Positions 1 through 10,246 of a DNA stretch of 64,000 nucleotides are shown one piece after another (within the stretch, counting starts at the first letter, position 1; each line of letters starts with the position of its first letter). A model generated the notes under the pieces. That model did no database searches. It had not been told where the DNA came from and saw only the letters and a program-made list of their open reading frames with translations. The DNA is from Anomaloglossus baeobatrachus. Its lineage: Eukaryota > Chordata > Amphibia > Anura > Aromobatidae. The stretch covers positions 395,634,430 through 395,698,429 of the forward strand of contig NC_134355.1 in NCBI RefSeq assembly GCF_048569485.1. The letters are read 5' to 3'. A program made the translations under genes and the position numbers.

Positions 1-845
1 TCATGCTGGAAGCGACGCTGGAGGTCCGTGGAGTACGCCGGATATGGAGGGCTTTTTGGGGCTTATTAAATTGGTAATGAGGGAATGTGTTTGTGTTTTT
101 TATTTCTAATAAAGGATTTTTTCATGTGTGTGTGTTTATTTACTGTAACTTACAGATTAATCATGGAGGGTGTCTCATAGACGCCTGACATGATTAATCT
201 AGGATTTAGTGGCAGCTATGGGCTGCCATTAACTCCTTATTACCCCGATTTGCCAAAGCACCAGGGCAAATCGGGAAGAGCCGGGTACAGTCCCAGAACT
301 GTCGCATATAATGTATGCGGCAATTCTGGGCGGCTGCTGACTGATATTGTTAGGCTGGGGGGCTCCCCATAACGTGGAGCTCCCCATCCTGAGAATACCA
401 GCCTTCAGCCGTATGGCTTTATCTGGCTGGTATTAAAATTGGGGGGACCGCACGCCATTTTTTTAAATTATTTATTTATTTATTTCACTGCACAGTATAG
501 ACCCGCCCACCGGCTGCTGTGATTGGGTGCAGTGAGACACCTGCCACTCAGCGTGGAGGCGTGTCTCACTGCAACCAATCATAGGCGCCTGTGGGCGGGG
601 AAAGCAGGGAATACGAGATTGTTTAATGAGCGGCCGGCTTTTTCAAAATAGTAAAAGCCGCCGCAGCAGTGAGAAAGCCGTGCAGCGCCGCGCCGGGGAT
701 CGGGGAACAGTGAGTATGAGAGAGGAGGGGAAAATGACCGACAGACTGTGAGAGAGGGACAGAGATAGTGACGGACCGACAGAGAGAGAATAGAGACCGA
801 GAGGGAGAGACCGACTGACAGAGAATAGTGATTGACAGACATTGG
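1..845 (-). mobile_element. Fragment of large non-autonomous hAT-type element
   Basis: The order of blocks here is the reverse complement of the left part of the element at 12655-17118. Both share an AATAAA-type signal (108-113 here), a TAATCATGG block, a GGCTGGTATT block, a run of TTTA repeats (about 465-485) and paired CCAATCA/CCCGCCCAC blocks (about 500-600). The copy runs off the left edge of the window, so its outer end and target duplication cannot be seen. Positions 700-845 are purine-rich with many GACAGA-like units. No protein-coding capacity was recognised. Confidence 0.6.
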
Positions 846-859
846 GAGACATCGCTCGT

Positions 860-1250
860 TTCCAGTGTTTTAGGAAACATGCGAGAAATGTATTTAGAAA
901 ATCGGATGTCACTAGGATGGTGTGAGTGCCGTCCCCTGACATCCAATTTTTTACACGCTCCCATAGACTTGCATTGGAGAGACTCGCAGTAGAAACTCGC
1001 AAAAAAGCAGCATGCTGCGATTTTTTTCTCAGTCCGATTCGGACTGAGAAAAAAAATCGCAGATGAGAGCTGAATCATTCACTAACATGTGTCCGATTCC
1101 AATGCAAGATTTTCTCGCATTGCTCTACTGCGAGAAACTCGCAAGTGAGAAGCAGCCCAAACTGTCACAGTGGCAGCTCTGTGCACAGCAGACCAATATG
1201 ACCAGAGATGCGGGGACCCATTACAATGATCCCCGCTCTCTGATCACTGA
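860..1250. repeat. Palindromic repeat with a near-perfect central hairpin
   Basis: Two nested levels of inverted repetition are visible. The core at 1015-1062 has arms of about 23 bases that differ by one extra A and begin CTGCGATTTTTTTCTCAGTC. Around it, GCATTGGAGAGACTCGCAG on the left is mirrored by CCAATGCAAG and CTACTGCGAG on the right. This is typical of a palindromic MITE, but I could not define target duplications and do not recognise the family. Confidence 0.5.
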
Positions 1251-1299
1251 CCGATCACAACATGTGTTCAGAGAGAGGTGCTGAAGTATGACCACTTCC

Positions 1300-1575
1300 C
1301 ACACAATCACCGTAGGATCACAGCTGGCAGCCGAGCTGCTGCAGTAACAGCCAAGGTCCACACATACGTCGTCCCTGGCTGATGGACCTTCTAGATACCA
1401 TGATCAATAGTGATTGCAGCAATTAGTGGGTTGTGAGAGGGAGGGGGCTCCCTCTTTCATCCCCACCGAGAATGGCTGATCGTCGGGGGGAGCCGGGTGT
1501 CGGACTCTGGCCAATTAGATGTTGATGACCTATCTTAAGGATAAGGCATCAAAGTTGAAGTAGTGAACAACCTTT
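1300..1575. mobile_element. Truncated TTAA-flanked MITE, right half
   Basis: The segment ends GATGTTGATGACCTATCTTA, then a short spacer and GTGAACAACCTT just before TTAA at 1576-1579. The same arrangement (GATGACCTATCCTAAGG, then GGACAACCCCT) is seen at 57945-58143. It looks like the right half of a TTAA-target (piggyBac-type) MITE whose left end is lost. The left boundary is approximate. Confidence 0.45.
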
Positions 1576-1579
1576 TTAA

Positions 1580-1701
1580 AGGGGGTGTCTGGTGTAAAAT
1601 AACAAGACTGCAGTCATTCGATGTGATGTGATGTGAGGATTCACAAGTCTACAGTCACATAGGGTGACTGCATACTTGTAATTTTAGATCAGACAAACCC
1701 T
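1580..1701. mobile_element. Short TTAA-flanked MITE
   Basis: This 122-bp element is flanked by TTAA at 1576-1579 and 1702-1705. Its ends are inverted repeats: AGGGGGTGTCTGG on the left and CAGACAAACCCT on the right. TTAA duplications are the signature of the piggyBac superfamily. It has no coding capacity and would depend on a transposase supplied elsewhere. Confidence 0.65.
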
Positions 1702-1709
1702 TTAATCTA

Positions 1710-2067
1710 GGCTATGTTCACATGTCCAGTAATCCTCCACTAGAACGGATCCAGCAGCAATTTATTGAGAAAAGTTGCGCAGACAAAAACTGATTTCAAC
1801 TGAATCTGTTTTTTTTTTACATTGAAGTCAATGGAAAACGGATTCATTAAAGCCATCCATTTATCTTTCATTTGAAAAGGATTAGTTTTTTGCCTACTGG
1901 ATCAGTTTCAAATGGAAGATATTGGGTTGCTATTTATCAGATCCGTTGTTCACAGACGATCCAGTTGAAATTTGCCAAATAAAAAATTACGCCTGCACAA
2001 TTCTTCTGTCAACGGATTGCCACTGGATCTATTCTAATGGATAATTAGTGGATGTGTTAACATAGCC
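1710..2067. mobile_element. MITE with GGCTATGTTCACA ends
   Basis: The left end GGCTATGTTCACATGTCCA is mirrored by TGGATGTGTTAACATAGCC at the right. The interior is AT-rich and made of mutually complementary CAACGGAT/ATCCGTTG-like blocks. Elements with the same ends lie at 4622-4888 and 31779-31979. Flanking triplets (CTA, TTA) suggest a 3-bp target duplication that has decayed. Confidence 0.6.
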
Positions 2068-2071
2068 TTAT

Positions 2072-2294
2072 AGATTATACTTTCATAACTCACAAAGTAC
2101 TTTACAGACATTATCATCACTGTCCCTATTGGGGCTCACATTCTACTGTCCCTATCAGTATGTCTTTGGAGGAAACCCCACAAACACGAGTAGAATATAC
2201 AAGTTTCTTGCAGCTGTTGCCCATGGTGGGATTTGAACCCTGGACCCTAGCACTGCATGACTACAGTGCTAACCACTGAGCTACCGTGCCGCCC
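2072..2294 (-). mobile_element. tRNA-derived SINE
   Basis: Read on the minus strand, the element starts GGGCGGCACGGTAGCTCAGT, followed by GGTTAGCACTG (A-box region of a tRNA-like head) and GGTTCAAATCCC (B box). A body with CCAAAGACATACTGATAGGG and a GTAAAGTACTTTGTGAG tail follows. This order is typical of vertebrate tRNA-derived SINEs. Two more copies lie at 42460-42586 and 49801-50012. The internal boxes would recruit RNA polymerase III; activity of this copy is unknown. Confidence 0.8.
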
Positions 2295-2451
2295 ATGTGT
2301 CACCCCACACATTGTTCTCAGACTACTGCTTTTTTATCTTAGTTTTCCTGAAAACTTATTTCAATGCAAAGTTTGTGAATATTTGTGAATATCAAAATAG
2401 CCGTTACTTTTGATACCTTGGTTCTGGTTGACTCAATTGTGTGTAATCTAA

Positions 2452-3015
2452 AGGGGGCTTTACACGCAGCAATATCGCTAGCGATATTGCTGGTGAAAGC
2501 ACCCGCCCCTGTCATTTGTGCGTCACTGGCAAATCGCTGCCCGTGGCGCACAAAATCATTAGGAGCCGTCACACGGACTTAGCAGCCTAGTGACGTCGCT
2601 GTTGCCGGCGATCCTTTCTAAGGGGGCAGTTCGTGTGACGTCACAGCGGTGTCACTAAGCGGCTTCCCAATAGAGGCGGAGGGGTGGAGATGAGTGGCTG
2701 TAACATCCCGCCCACCTCCTTCCTTCCTCATTGCCGGCGGCCGCAGGTAAGCTGTAATTCGTTGTTCCCGAGGTGTCACACGTAGCGATGTGTGCTGCCT
2801 CGGGAACAACCAACAACCTGCGTCCTCAACAATCAACGTTTTTTTGAAAATTAACTATGCGTCAACGATCAACGATAAGGTGAGTATTTTTGATCGTTAA
2901 CGGCCGTTCGTTGGTGTCACATGCAACGACGTCGCTAACGATGCTGGATGTGCGTCACGGAATCCATGACCCCGGCGATATATTGTTAGATACGTCGTTG
3001 CGTGTAACGGGGCCT
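2452..3015 (+). mobile_element. Harbinger-type MITE, copy 1
   Basis: This 564-bp element is flanked by TAA at 2449-2451 and 3016-3018. The inverted ends are AGGGGGCTTTACACGC and GCGTGTAACGGGGCCT. The interior holds repeated GCTAGCGATATTGC and AACGATCAACGA blocks and a GC-rich core (GGAGATGAGTGG, TGACGTCGCTG). A 3-bp TTA/TAA duplication is the hallmark of PIF/Harbinger elements. There is no transposase. A perfect TGACGTCA lies at 2636-2643. Five relatives occur in the window. Confidence 0.8.
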
Positions 3016-3018
3016 TAA

Positions 3019-4192
3019 GAGAATCCATTTTATCTTCATTACAAAGAAATGTGTACTGGAAATCTCAATGAACCTGTTTGCACATAACTGGACACAAGAT
3101 ATTCAGTAGAAGTAATAAATTCCATGAGATCACGGGAATGTTGTGGAGTTATAAAGCTTTTCATCACTTGGGATGGCTAATTTCAATAAATAAACATGTA
3201 CTAAAAATTTAAATGAACAGATAATTTCCATTTTTCAAAACATTTAAATCCATTTTCGTTCCAGATATGCAGAATGAATCTATCACTCTTCCTAAACTAG
3301 ATTTATGATCTTTCTCTCACATTGCTAAATAATATAATTGTTGTGCAGTTTTGTGTGATAAGGGCACAACAGAAAGAATTGAGATGAAAGCTGATCTGTA
3401 AAATGCGACCATGTATACAAGTAATGCGTGCAATCGGATTGTAGGGTATATTGTATGTAGGGATCGAGGGATGCATTCATTGCCTCCACAGTCATGTCTG
3501 TGCTGCTTGATAAATGTGCCACATTTTTACAAGATGCTGCTGAAAATGTGCCAATTTTCATGCTCAGAACCAGGACTTTCGTGTCTACAATGTTTCACAT
3601 TGGCGAAGATTATGCTTATTATTTTTCACGGCATAAATTACACCAATATCTAGCCTGTGAGTTCTATGCGGGCAGTCTGCTGATTTTTCGGCGCTGGTAT
3701 GGATATTATTTGTTATCTAGTTAGCCTTATGAGGTTTCCTAGCAACATGGGAGACGTGTTTTGCAAGCATACGTATATTTACATATTTACTGCTATGCTT
3801 TGGTATTATGTGGTTGCTTAGCATCTAAGGCTATGTGTGACATCCGAGGTACATACTGATTTGTATTCTTCCATTAAAGCACCGTTTTCATGCTATTTGA
3901 CATTTTAAATGAATCCGGGGCTTTTCTTTTGTGGCATGAATAAAACGTTTAGCACAACACAAGTGGTAAATAAATGTCCATTTTATTCAGAAAATATATA
4001 TAGGATAACGCACACAGTGTGCTCAGCTCAAGAAGAAGCGGTGTGATAGGAAAACATAAAAAGGCACAGTGAGAATAGCTATATAATGGCATCTCGCCTA
4101 ACATTGAGACATATTATGCCAACAGAGATGGTCAATGTTTGATTTGGTCACTCCATTCAGGCATGAACATATAGTACCACCTTTCTAGTTAC
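3019..4192. other. No recognisable gene
   Basis: AT-rich unique-looking sequence. A 76-codon open frame at 3494-3724 follows a splice-acceptor-like CCTCCACAG, but nothing in its protein is recognisable and no donor site is evident. I see no repeat structure. Confidence 0.4.
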
Positions 4193-4440
4193 TAATGATG
4201 AGCAAGCAGTACAAGACTCAGGTGCTCGTTACTCGAATCGAGAAGGTCGGATGCTCGGATGGGCTCAATTGGAGTAATGAGTATAATGGAAGTCAATGGG
4301 AAACAAGAGCATTTTTCTGGAAGACCATCCAAGGAATGCCTCAGGGGGCAGTAAAATCTTTGATATGGGTGGAAACAAAGCTCAAATGGAATGGGAACAG
4401 TATGGGCAAGATGCCTGGATGCATCTCTGACTCTTAAGTC
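4193..4440 (+). mobile_element. hAT-type element end fragment
   Basis: It begins TAATGATGAGCAAGC, close to the TAGNGATGAGCGAGC end of the hAT element at 39050. It continues with GTGCTCGTTACTCGAATCGA and ATGCTCGG, again like that family. The right end is not defined. Only one terminus is present, so this is a truncated copy. Confidence 0.4.
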
Positions 4441-4621
4441 ACTGCTGGGAACAATGTTATCAGAGTATTACACCAATTTTACGGAGTGACAATAAAACAT
4501 ACAAAACTGAAGAAAAAATGGATTTTACAGGAAAAAAAAGAAAACATGCTTTCCTGTATAATGACTTGTATATAGGGCATATTAAAAAAGAGGCAGAAAA
4601 AAACACCTCCTCCACCCTTTA

Positions 4622-4888
4622 GGCTATGTTCACATATAGCGTTTTGCTGCGTTTTTACCCTTTCTGATTGCTTTCAATGTTGAAAAGACACTGCAAAAAT
4701 GCTGACAGAATTGACATGCTGCTTCTCTAAAAAAGCAACAGTTTTCCATTTCAGTCAGAAAAAAAACTATTGTGTACAAAAGATTTAGAAAGTATCCTAA
4801 AATTTGATAGGCTATTGTAAAAATTAGTTTTTAATTTGCATAAAACGCATGAAAAAATGCAGCAAAAACGCAACTTGTGAAGAAAGCC
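4622..4888. mobile_element. MITE with GGCTATGTTCACA ends
   Basis: The left end GGCTATGTTCACATATAGCG continues into TTTTGCTGCGTTTTT. The right end is a matching inverted block: GCAGCAAAAACGCAACTTGT and then GAAGAAAGCC. It belongs to the same family as 1710-2067 and 31779-31979. It is palindromic and non-coding. Confidence 0.55.
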
Positions 4889-5184
4889 GGGCCATCTCTC
4901 ATCATATTTTTCATCGCTTATGACTACAGTAGATGACATAGTTTAAGGGAACGTAAAGCAACACTCCAGACACCAGTAAATGTAATTTTAAAATTGTACT
5001 ACCTTTTCTCTAGTGTGTGCAACATGGTTCGACACATGCTGTTTTATTTATGGAGGGACTATGAACCTCACAAAGATTTTGTGGACAATGTGAGAACTGG
5101 CAAAAACTAGAAGGAAGAGGCCCTCAGATACTTCCTGTATTATACATAAAGGAGGGGCTCATATACATTCAGTTAAATTGCTAG
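4889..5184. other. No recognisable feature
   Basis: Between a MITE and a tandem-repeat block. No open frame, splice structure or repeat of note was seen. Confidence 0.4.
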
Positions 5185-5639
5185 GCAGTGGGACTCCTGG
5201 ACTCACAAAGCCTGTGCACTAAGTGCAATGGCTGGTAAAAAATATAAGAAGGTACTGCAATTCACCCTGGAAGACACATGCAGGAGGGCTTCAGAAAACC
5301 TTTTTTCCCATTATTAAGGAGTAGGACTCCTAAACTGGTACAGCATTTGCACTACTGAAAATTTCACGGCGGCACTCCACTGCACCCAGGAAAACAAAAC
5401 ACATAGGCCCTCAGAAAACTTTTTTTTTTACCATTATTAAGGAGGTACAGCGTATGCACTATGTGCAAAGGATGCCCAAAATTTGAAGGAGGCACTCTAA
5501 TACACTCTAGAAAAGACATAGAGCAGATTCTCAAAAACATTTTCTTGCCATTTGCAAGGAATGGGACTCCTAGACTAGTAAAGCCTATACACAAAGTTCA
5601 AGAGCTGAAAAACATTTACCCCTGGTGGTTATACATATA
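5185..5639 (+). repeat. Diverged tandem repeat, about 120-130-bp period
   Basis: The motif GGACTCCTAGACTGGTAAAGC-like recurs near 5189, 5327 and 5565. Each copy is followed by TGCACTA-GTGCAA, a GGAGGCACTC block and a TTTTTCCCATTATTAAGGAG block. The units are diverged by substitutions and deletions. Related text occurs at 9995-10240, so the repeat is dispersed. The element of origin is not identified. Confidence 0.55.
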
Positions 5640-7245
5640 CAGTTAGGTTATATATATTTGGATACTGACACAAATTTTATTTTTTATCTGTTTACAGAAA
5701 CATATTCAAGTTATAGGTACATAATAGACATGGACATAAAGTCCTGATTTTTAGATTTCCTCTGAGGGTATCCACATTAAAATTTGATGAAGCGGTTAGG
5801 AGTCTCAGCTCCTTTACATGTGACACCCTGGTTTTAAAGGGCCCAAAAGTAATTAGACAATTAGTTCAAATGCTGTTTTATTGACCGGTTTGGGCAAATC
5901 CTTTGTTATTTCATTCTCAATTAACCACATAAAAGGCTTGAAGTTGATTTGAGGTGTGGTGTTTGCATTTTGAAGTTTTGCTCAGAAGTAAATATGCGAT
6001 TAAAGGAGATCTCAATGCAGGTGAAACAAGCCATCTTCATCTGCAAAAAAACCAGAATAAAAACATCAGAGAAATTGCTATAATATTAGGAATGGCTAAA
6101 TCTATAGTTTGGTAGATGCTGAGAAAGAAAGAAAGCACTGGTGACCTCAATAATACAAAAAGACCTTGACGCCCATGGAAGGTAACAGTGGTGGATGAGC
6201 ACAGAATAATTACCATGGTGCAGAGAAACCCCTTCACAACATCCAACCAAGTGAACAACACTCTCCAGGATGTAGGCGTATCAATATCCAAATCTACAAT
6301 AAAGAGAAGACTGCATGAAAGAAATCACAGAGGGTTCACTGCACAGTGCAAGCCACTCATAAGCTTCAAAAATAAGAAGGCTAGATTGGACTTTGAAAAA
6401 AATCTTGAAAAACCAGCACAGTTCTGGAAGAACATTTTTTAGACAGATAAAACAAATAAAGATCAACCTCTCCCAGAATGATGGAAAGAAAAAAGTATGG
6501 CGAAGGCATGGTACAGCTCATGATCTAAAGCACACCCATCATCTGTAAAAAGGTGGAGGCAGTGTGATAGCTTTGGCATGCATGGCTGCCAGTGGCACTG
6601 GGTCCCTAGTGTTTATTGATGATTGATTCTGGGATTTTCAGACACATACTGTGTGCTTAAATCCAGCCAATTGGAGCCAAACTGATTGGTCAGAGTTCCA
6701 TAATATAGATGAACAATGACCCAAAACATAAAGCCGAAGCAACTCAGGAGTTTGTTAAAGCAAAGAAGTGGAATATTCTTGAATGGCCAAGTCAGTCACT
6801 TGATCTCAACCCAACAGATCCTTTCACTTGTTAATGACTTAACATCAGACAGAAAGGCCCACAAACAATCCGAAATAGAAAACCATTTCAGTAAAGGCAT
6901 GGAAAGCATTGAAAAGGAGGAAACACAGCATCTGGTGATTTCCATGAGTTCAAGATTTCAAGCAGTCATTGCCAGCAAAGGGTTTTCAACCAAGAATTAG
7001 AAATTAACATTTTATTTCCAAATATTTAAATTGTCCAATTACCTTTCAGCCCCTGAAATGAAGGGATTAAGTTTAAAAAATGCTTTAGTTCCTCACATTT
7101 TTATGCAATCATTTTGCACTGAAAAAAGCTGAAAGTCAGAACTTCAACTGCATCTGCATTGTTTTGTTCAAAATCCATTGTGGTTATGTACAGAAAAAAA
7201 ATGGGAAAAATGTTGTCTCTGCCCAAATATAAATGGACCCAACTA
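5640..7245 (+). mobile_element. Tc1-like DNA transposon I, decayed
   Basis: The element is about 1.6 kb, the usual Tc1 size, and lies in TA-rich flanks. Its ends are imperfect inverted repeats: CAGTTAGGTTATATATATTT on the left and AATATAAATGGACCCAACTA on the right. Between them lies a Tc1/mariner transposase remnant on the plus strand. Substantial divergence between the two ends and many coding breaks point to an old insertion. Confidence 0.75.
5994..7000 (+). pseudogene. Tc1-like transposase pseudogene (element I)
   Basis: In the family this enzyme cuts and pastes the transposon at TA sites, using an N-terminal paired-like DNA-binding domain and a DD34E catalytic domain. Here the first helix-turn-helix region is readable near 5994-6120 (REIAIILGMAKSIVW). 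The second is open at 6188-6442 (NQVNNTLQDVGVSISKSTIK). The C-terminal part, including [14 protein letters not shown] and [12 protein letters not shown], is at about 6713-6830, and the frame ends FSTKN at 7000. The second catalytic Asp is Asn in NNDPKH, and the final Glu (normally in LNPIE) is Asp in LNPTD. Several frame changes and stops separate the pieces, so it is inactive. Confidence 0.75.
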
Positions 7246-7261
7246 TATATATATATGTATA

Positions 7262-8242
7262 GGTAGACATCTAAAAATGTTGATGTAGACCATCCCACAC
7301 ATGATGGAGGAGGAGGATAAGACAGAGAAGAAAACAAGAACCATACACCCTTGTGTTAAGGGGGGACTGGCGGATTAAGATAAAGGTGGTGAATATCCCA
7401 ATCGCCAGTCGGGGTCCATCGTGCTCCAAGATGGTAAAGGAGCTGCTGGCAACCCGAAGGTCAGGCGGATAATACAGAGCTGGATGGCCCCGACATAATA
7501 TGAACCTGATCCAAGTTAAACGTCACTTGGACCAGGACTATTGTGAACCCTGTTAATGCCACAGGGTCCACAAACCCAAACCAGGACCTTCCCTGTTAAC
7601 ACCACAGATGTCCTGGGGTACACTGTCCATGTGCGTAGGGGGCACACTGGGACAGTTGGGGAAGCAGCCGAAGCCCAGTTTATTCGACTGGGCTGCTACA
7701 ACAGGACTGGCACGATGGGAGGAGAAGCGTGGTGCCTGACCCTAACATGCCGAGTCACAAATCTTGGCTTGACAGGCACCGGACACCTAACCCTGCCTAC
7801 CATGTGGTGCTAACATGTGCAAGAGAATAAGCATGTGAGAATACTGCGCACCATGGTGCGCTCTCCATGCTCTTTTAACACCTAGGGTACGCCCCAAACC
7901 CAGTGTAAGCCCCAATAGCGCCCCCAGGAACCAATAGCGGAGTGCCACATTATCAGTGACGTCACCCACGGCCTATCTGGAATCGCCACGTCACTGATGA
8001 CACAAGCACAGCACCACCCGAAATATCTTACCAGTCATCGTCTGATGACTAACAATGGGGTGCCAGGTCATAGGGGCGGGCCTCCACGAGCTAGTCCAGA
8101 GTGGCCACATCATCAGGACACCTGACGCTATCCAGCCTATGAAGTCCTGCCACCTCACGGACATGCTCAGTGAACTCCTTACTGGACTTAGCCTCTGATT
8201 CACTAAGTGCCTGAGCATGCCCAGAGAGCCTGAATGACTGAC
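7262..8242. repeat. Old dispersed repeat, possible LTR-type fossil
   Basis: A moderately GC-rich block unlike its AT-rich surroundings starts with a GGACTGGCGG/ATCGCCAGTC inverted pair near 7365-7410 and continues to an adjacent Harbinger MITE. From about 8140 it carries GCATGCTCAGT/GCATGCCCAG motifs that continue beyond the MITE. The promoter-rich, non-coding look would suit a retroelement terminal repeat, but paired ends were not found. Family and age are uncertain. Confidence 0.3.
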
Positions 8243-8245
8243 TTA

Positions 8246-8804
8246 AGGTTGCTTTACACGCTACGACATCGCTAGTGATGTCGCTAGCGATCGCACCCGC
8301 CCCCCGTCGTGCATGCGTCATGGGCAAATTGCTGCCCGTGGTGAACAATATCGCTAGTAGGCATCACACGCACATACCTTCCTAACGACGTCGCTGTGGC
8401 CAGCAAAAAACTCTTTTTTAAGGGGGTGATTCGTGCGGCGTCACAGCGACGTTACACAGTGGGCCACCAATAGAAGCGGAGGGACGGAGATCAGCCGCAT
8501 TAACGTCACTTCCACCTCATTGACGGAGAACACAGGAACGCTGTTGTTCATTGTTACCGGGGTGTCACAAGTAGTGATGTGTGCTGCCTCAGGAACGACG
8601 AACAATCTGCGTCCCAAATGAGCAACGATATTTGGGAACTGAACGACGTGTCAACAATCAACGATTTGTGCCTCTTTTTGGATCGTTAGCTGTTGCTCGT
8701 AGGTGTCACACGCAATGTCGTCGTTAACAACGCTGGATGTGCGTCACGAATTCCGTGACCCCAGCGAGATCTCGTTAGCGATGTCGTTGCGTGTAATGGG
8801 GCCT
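8246..8804 (+). mobile_element. Harbinger-type MITE, copy 2
   Basis: This 559-bp element is flanked by TTA at 8243-8245 and 8805-8807. The inverted ends are AGGTTGCTTTACACGC and GCGTGTAATGGGGCCT. The interior matches copy 1 in order and orientation (ACATCGCTAGTGATGTCGCT, CCAATAGAAGCGGAGGGACG, CAACGAT blocks). It sits inside the GCATGCTCAGT repeat region, splitting it. Confidence 0.8.
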
Positions 8805-8807
8805 TTA

Positions 8808-9060
8808 GTCTCAGAAATAAGACTATCACCCTGAGTATGCTCAGTAGGTGCAACACAGGACTTGGACACAGAACGGAGTCCAAGCACCTGTGCAAAGAGT
8901 CTTTTCGCACTAAATATGTGAGCATGCTCAGTAGCCTGAACTGAGGACTTAGCCTCAGAAATGGAACTAACAGGCTGAGCATGCTCACTAGGCGAAACAC
9001 TGGACTTACGCTCTGGCTGTGCCAAATCAGCACGCGCATAAGCCCTAGCTTTTACACATT
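8808..9060. repeat. GCATGCTCAGT-type diverged tandem repeat
   Basis: Units built on GAGCATGCTCAGTAGCCTGA and GGACTTAGCCTCAGAAAT recur at roughly 8820, 8925 and 8975. They continue the pattern seen at 8150-8240 on the other side of the MITE, so the MITE landed in a pre-existing repeat array. Short repeated AGCATGCTCA palindromes dominate. The origin is unknown. Confidence 0.45.
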
Positions 9061-9994
9061 TAGACGTGGAAGAAGAAGCAGTCAGCTGGATGACTCAATG
9101 CACGGCCAAAAATGGGGGCTACCGCCTGGGTATAGCAGGAACCACAGCAGGCTGCTTGTGGCTATGGCGGCACCGATTTGTAACACCTTCTTTGGATAGC
9201 AAGGGATGCATGGGAATACACCAGAAAAAATGAGCATTTTAATTGCCATTGTGTTCTGCTACTGTTATTTGGTGGGTTTGAGAAGTCTGAGCCAATCAAT
9301 TGTTCATTTTGATAAGAGTCAGCCTGTCAGCATTTTTGTTGGCAGGACAATGTGCCTATCAGTTAGTATTCCCCAGGCTGCATAAAAAACCCGGTAAGAC
9401 AAAACTAAGGTCCGGGCAGGCCAGCATCTCCAAGGAGTAGAGGGACAGCTCATGCCATGTGTCCAGGAATAATTATATGGCACAGAGAAATCACGGAGGA
9501 TGCAGACATGGTCAGCTAGGTATTTTTCAACATCTTCCAAAACTTTAATCTCTTTGTCAAAGTAGGCTACGCATCAGGGCCTGGGCAGTGTGAAGTGTCT
9601 AATGAAACTGTGCAAGCCATTTTATAGTGTTCCCCTGCCTCAATTGGACCTGGTGTCTGTGTCTCCCTCATCTCTCCTCCTTGGTTGTCCAAGGAGATAT
9701 GATGTCTGCCACAAGCATTGTCAGAGTTTAATTTTTGTATTAATTTTACAGCTATGGTGGGCTGCAGTTTCTCCTGTATGGCTCAAGGCATCAAGACACA
9801 CAGAAGCTTCAAAAAGCCTGGAAGATATTGTGACTGAAAAGTCCACTTTTGAACCATGTGGAGGAAACGTCTATGTCCCATCCTGGGGCACAAAAGGACC
9901 CTTTTGGGCATTTTCATCAATTCAATAAATGAAGCTTCACCTAATATCACTCAGGGGCAGATGTCATTGGTGTAACCCGTGCAGAGTCTCAAGA
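9061..9994. other. No recognisable gene
   Basis: A 112-codon open frame at 9590-9928 has no recognisable protein features, and no coding signal was convincing. No inverted or tandem repeats were noticed. Confidence 0.35.
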
Positions 9995-10240
9995 GCTAAG
10001 GGAGTCCATTTCTACCTACAAAGTAAATAGTATGCACAATGTACAAGAGCTTCCATAAATTAGGAAGACATGCAGAGGAGGGCCTGAAAGAAACATTTTT
10101 TTTGCCCATTATTAAAGAAGTACTATTCCTAGACTGGGCCCTCTGATAACACTCTAAAAAGTATGAGCGACGACTGCATGATGACCCTCTAAACATTTTG
10201 AGCAAGGAATGCATGATCACTGTGGTAAAGTTGGAAAGAT
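9995..10240 (+). repeat. Dispersed relative of the 5185-5639 tandem repeat
   Basis: The blocks TATGCACAATGTACAAGAGC, GCCCATTATTAAAGAAGTAC and TCCTAGACTGG recur in the same order as in the units at 5185-5639. The copy is single and diverged. Confidence 0.4.
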
Positions 10241-10246
10241 CAAGCC

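Noticed and set aside
579-1078. Overlapping minus-strand frames of 87-151 codons
   Set aside because: They cross the GACA-rich tract and a MITE palindrome. All three frames are open by composition.
2072-2294. tRNA gene
   Set aside because: A and B boxes are present but belong to a SINE head followed by a SINE body. There is no complete cloverleaf.
3494-3724. 76-codon open frame after an acceptor-like site
   Set aside because: No donor, no recognisable protein, and ordinary base composition.
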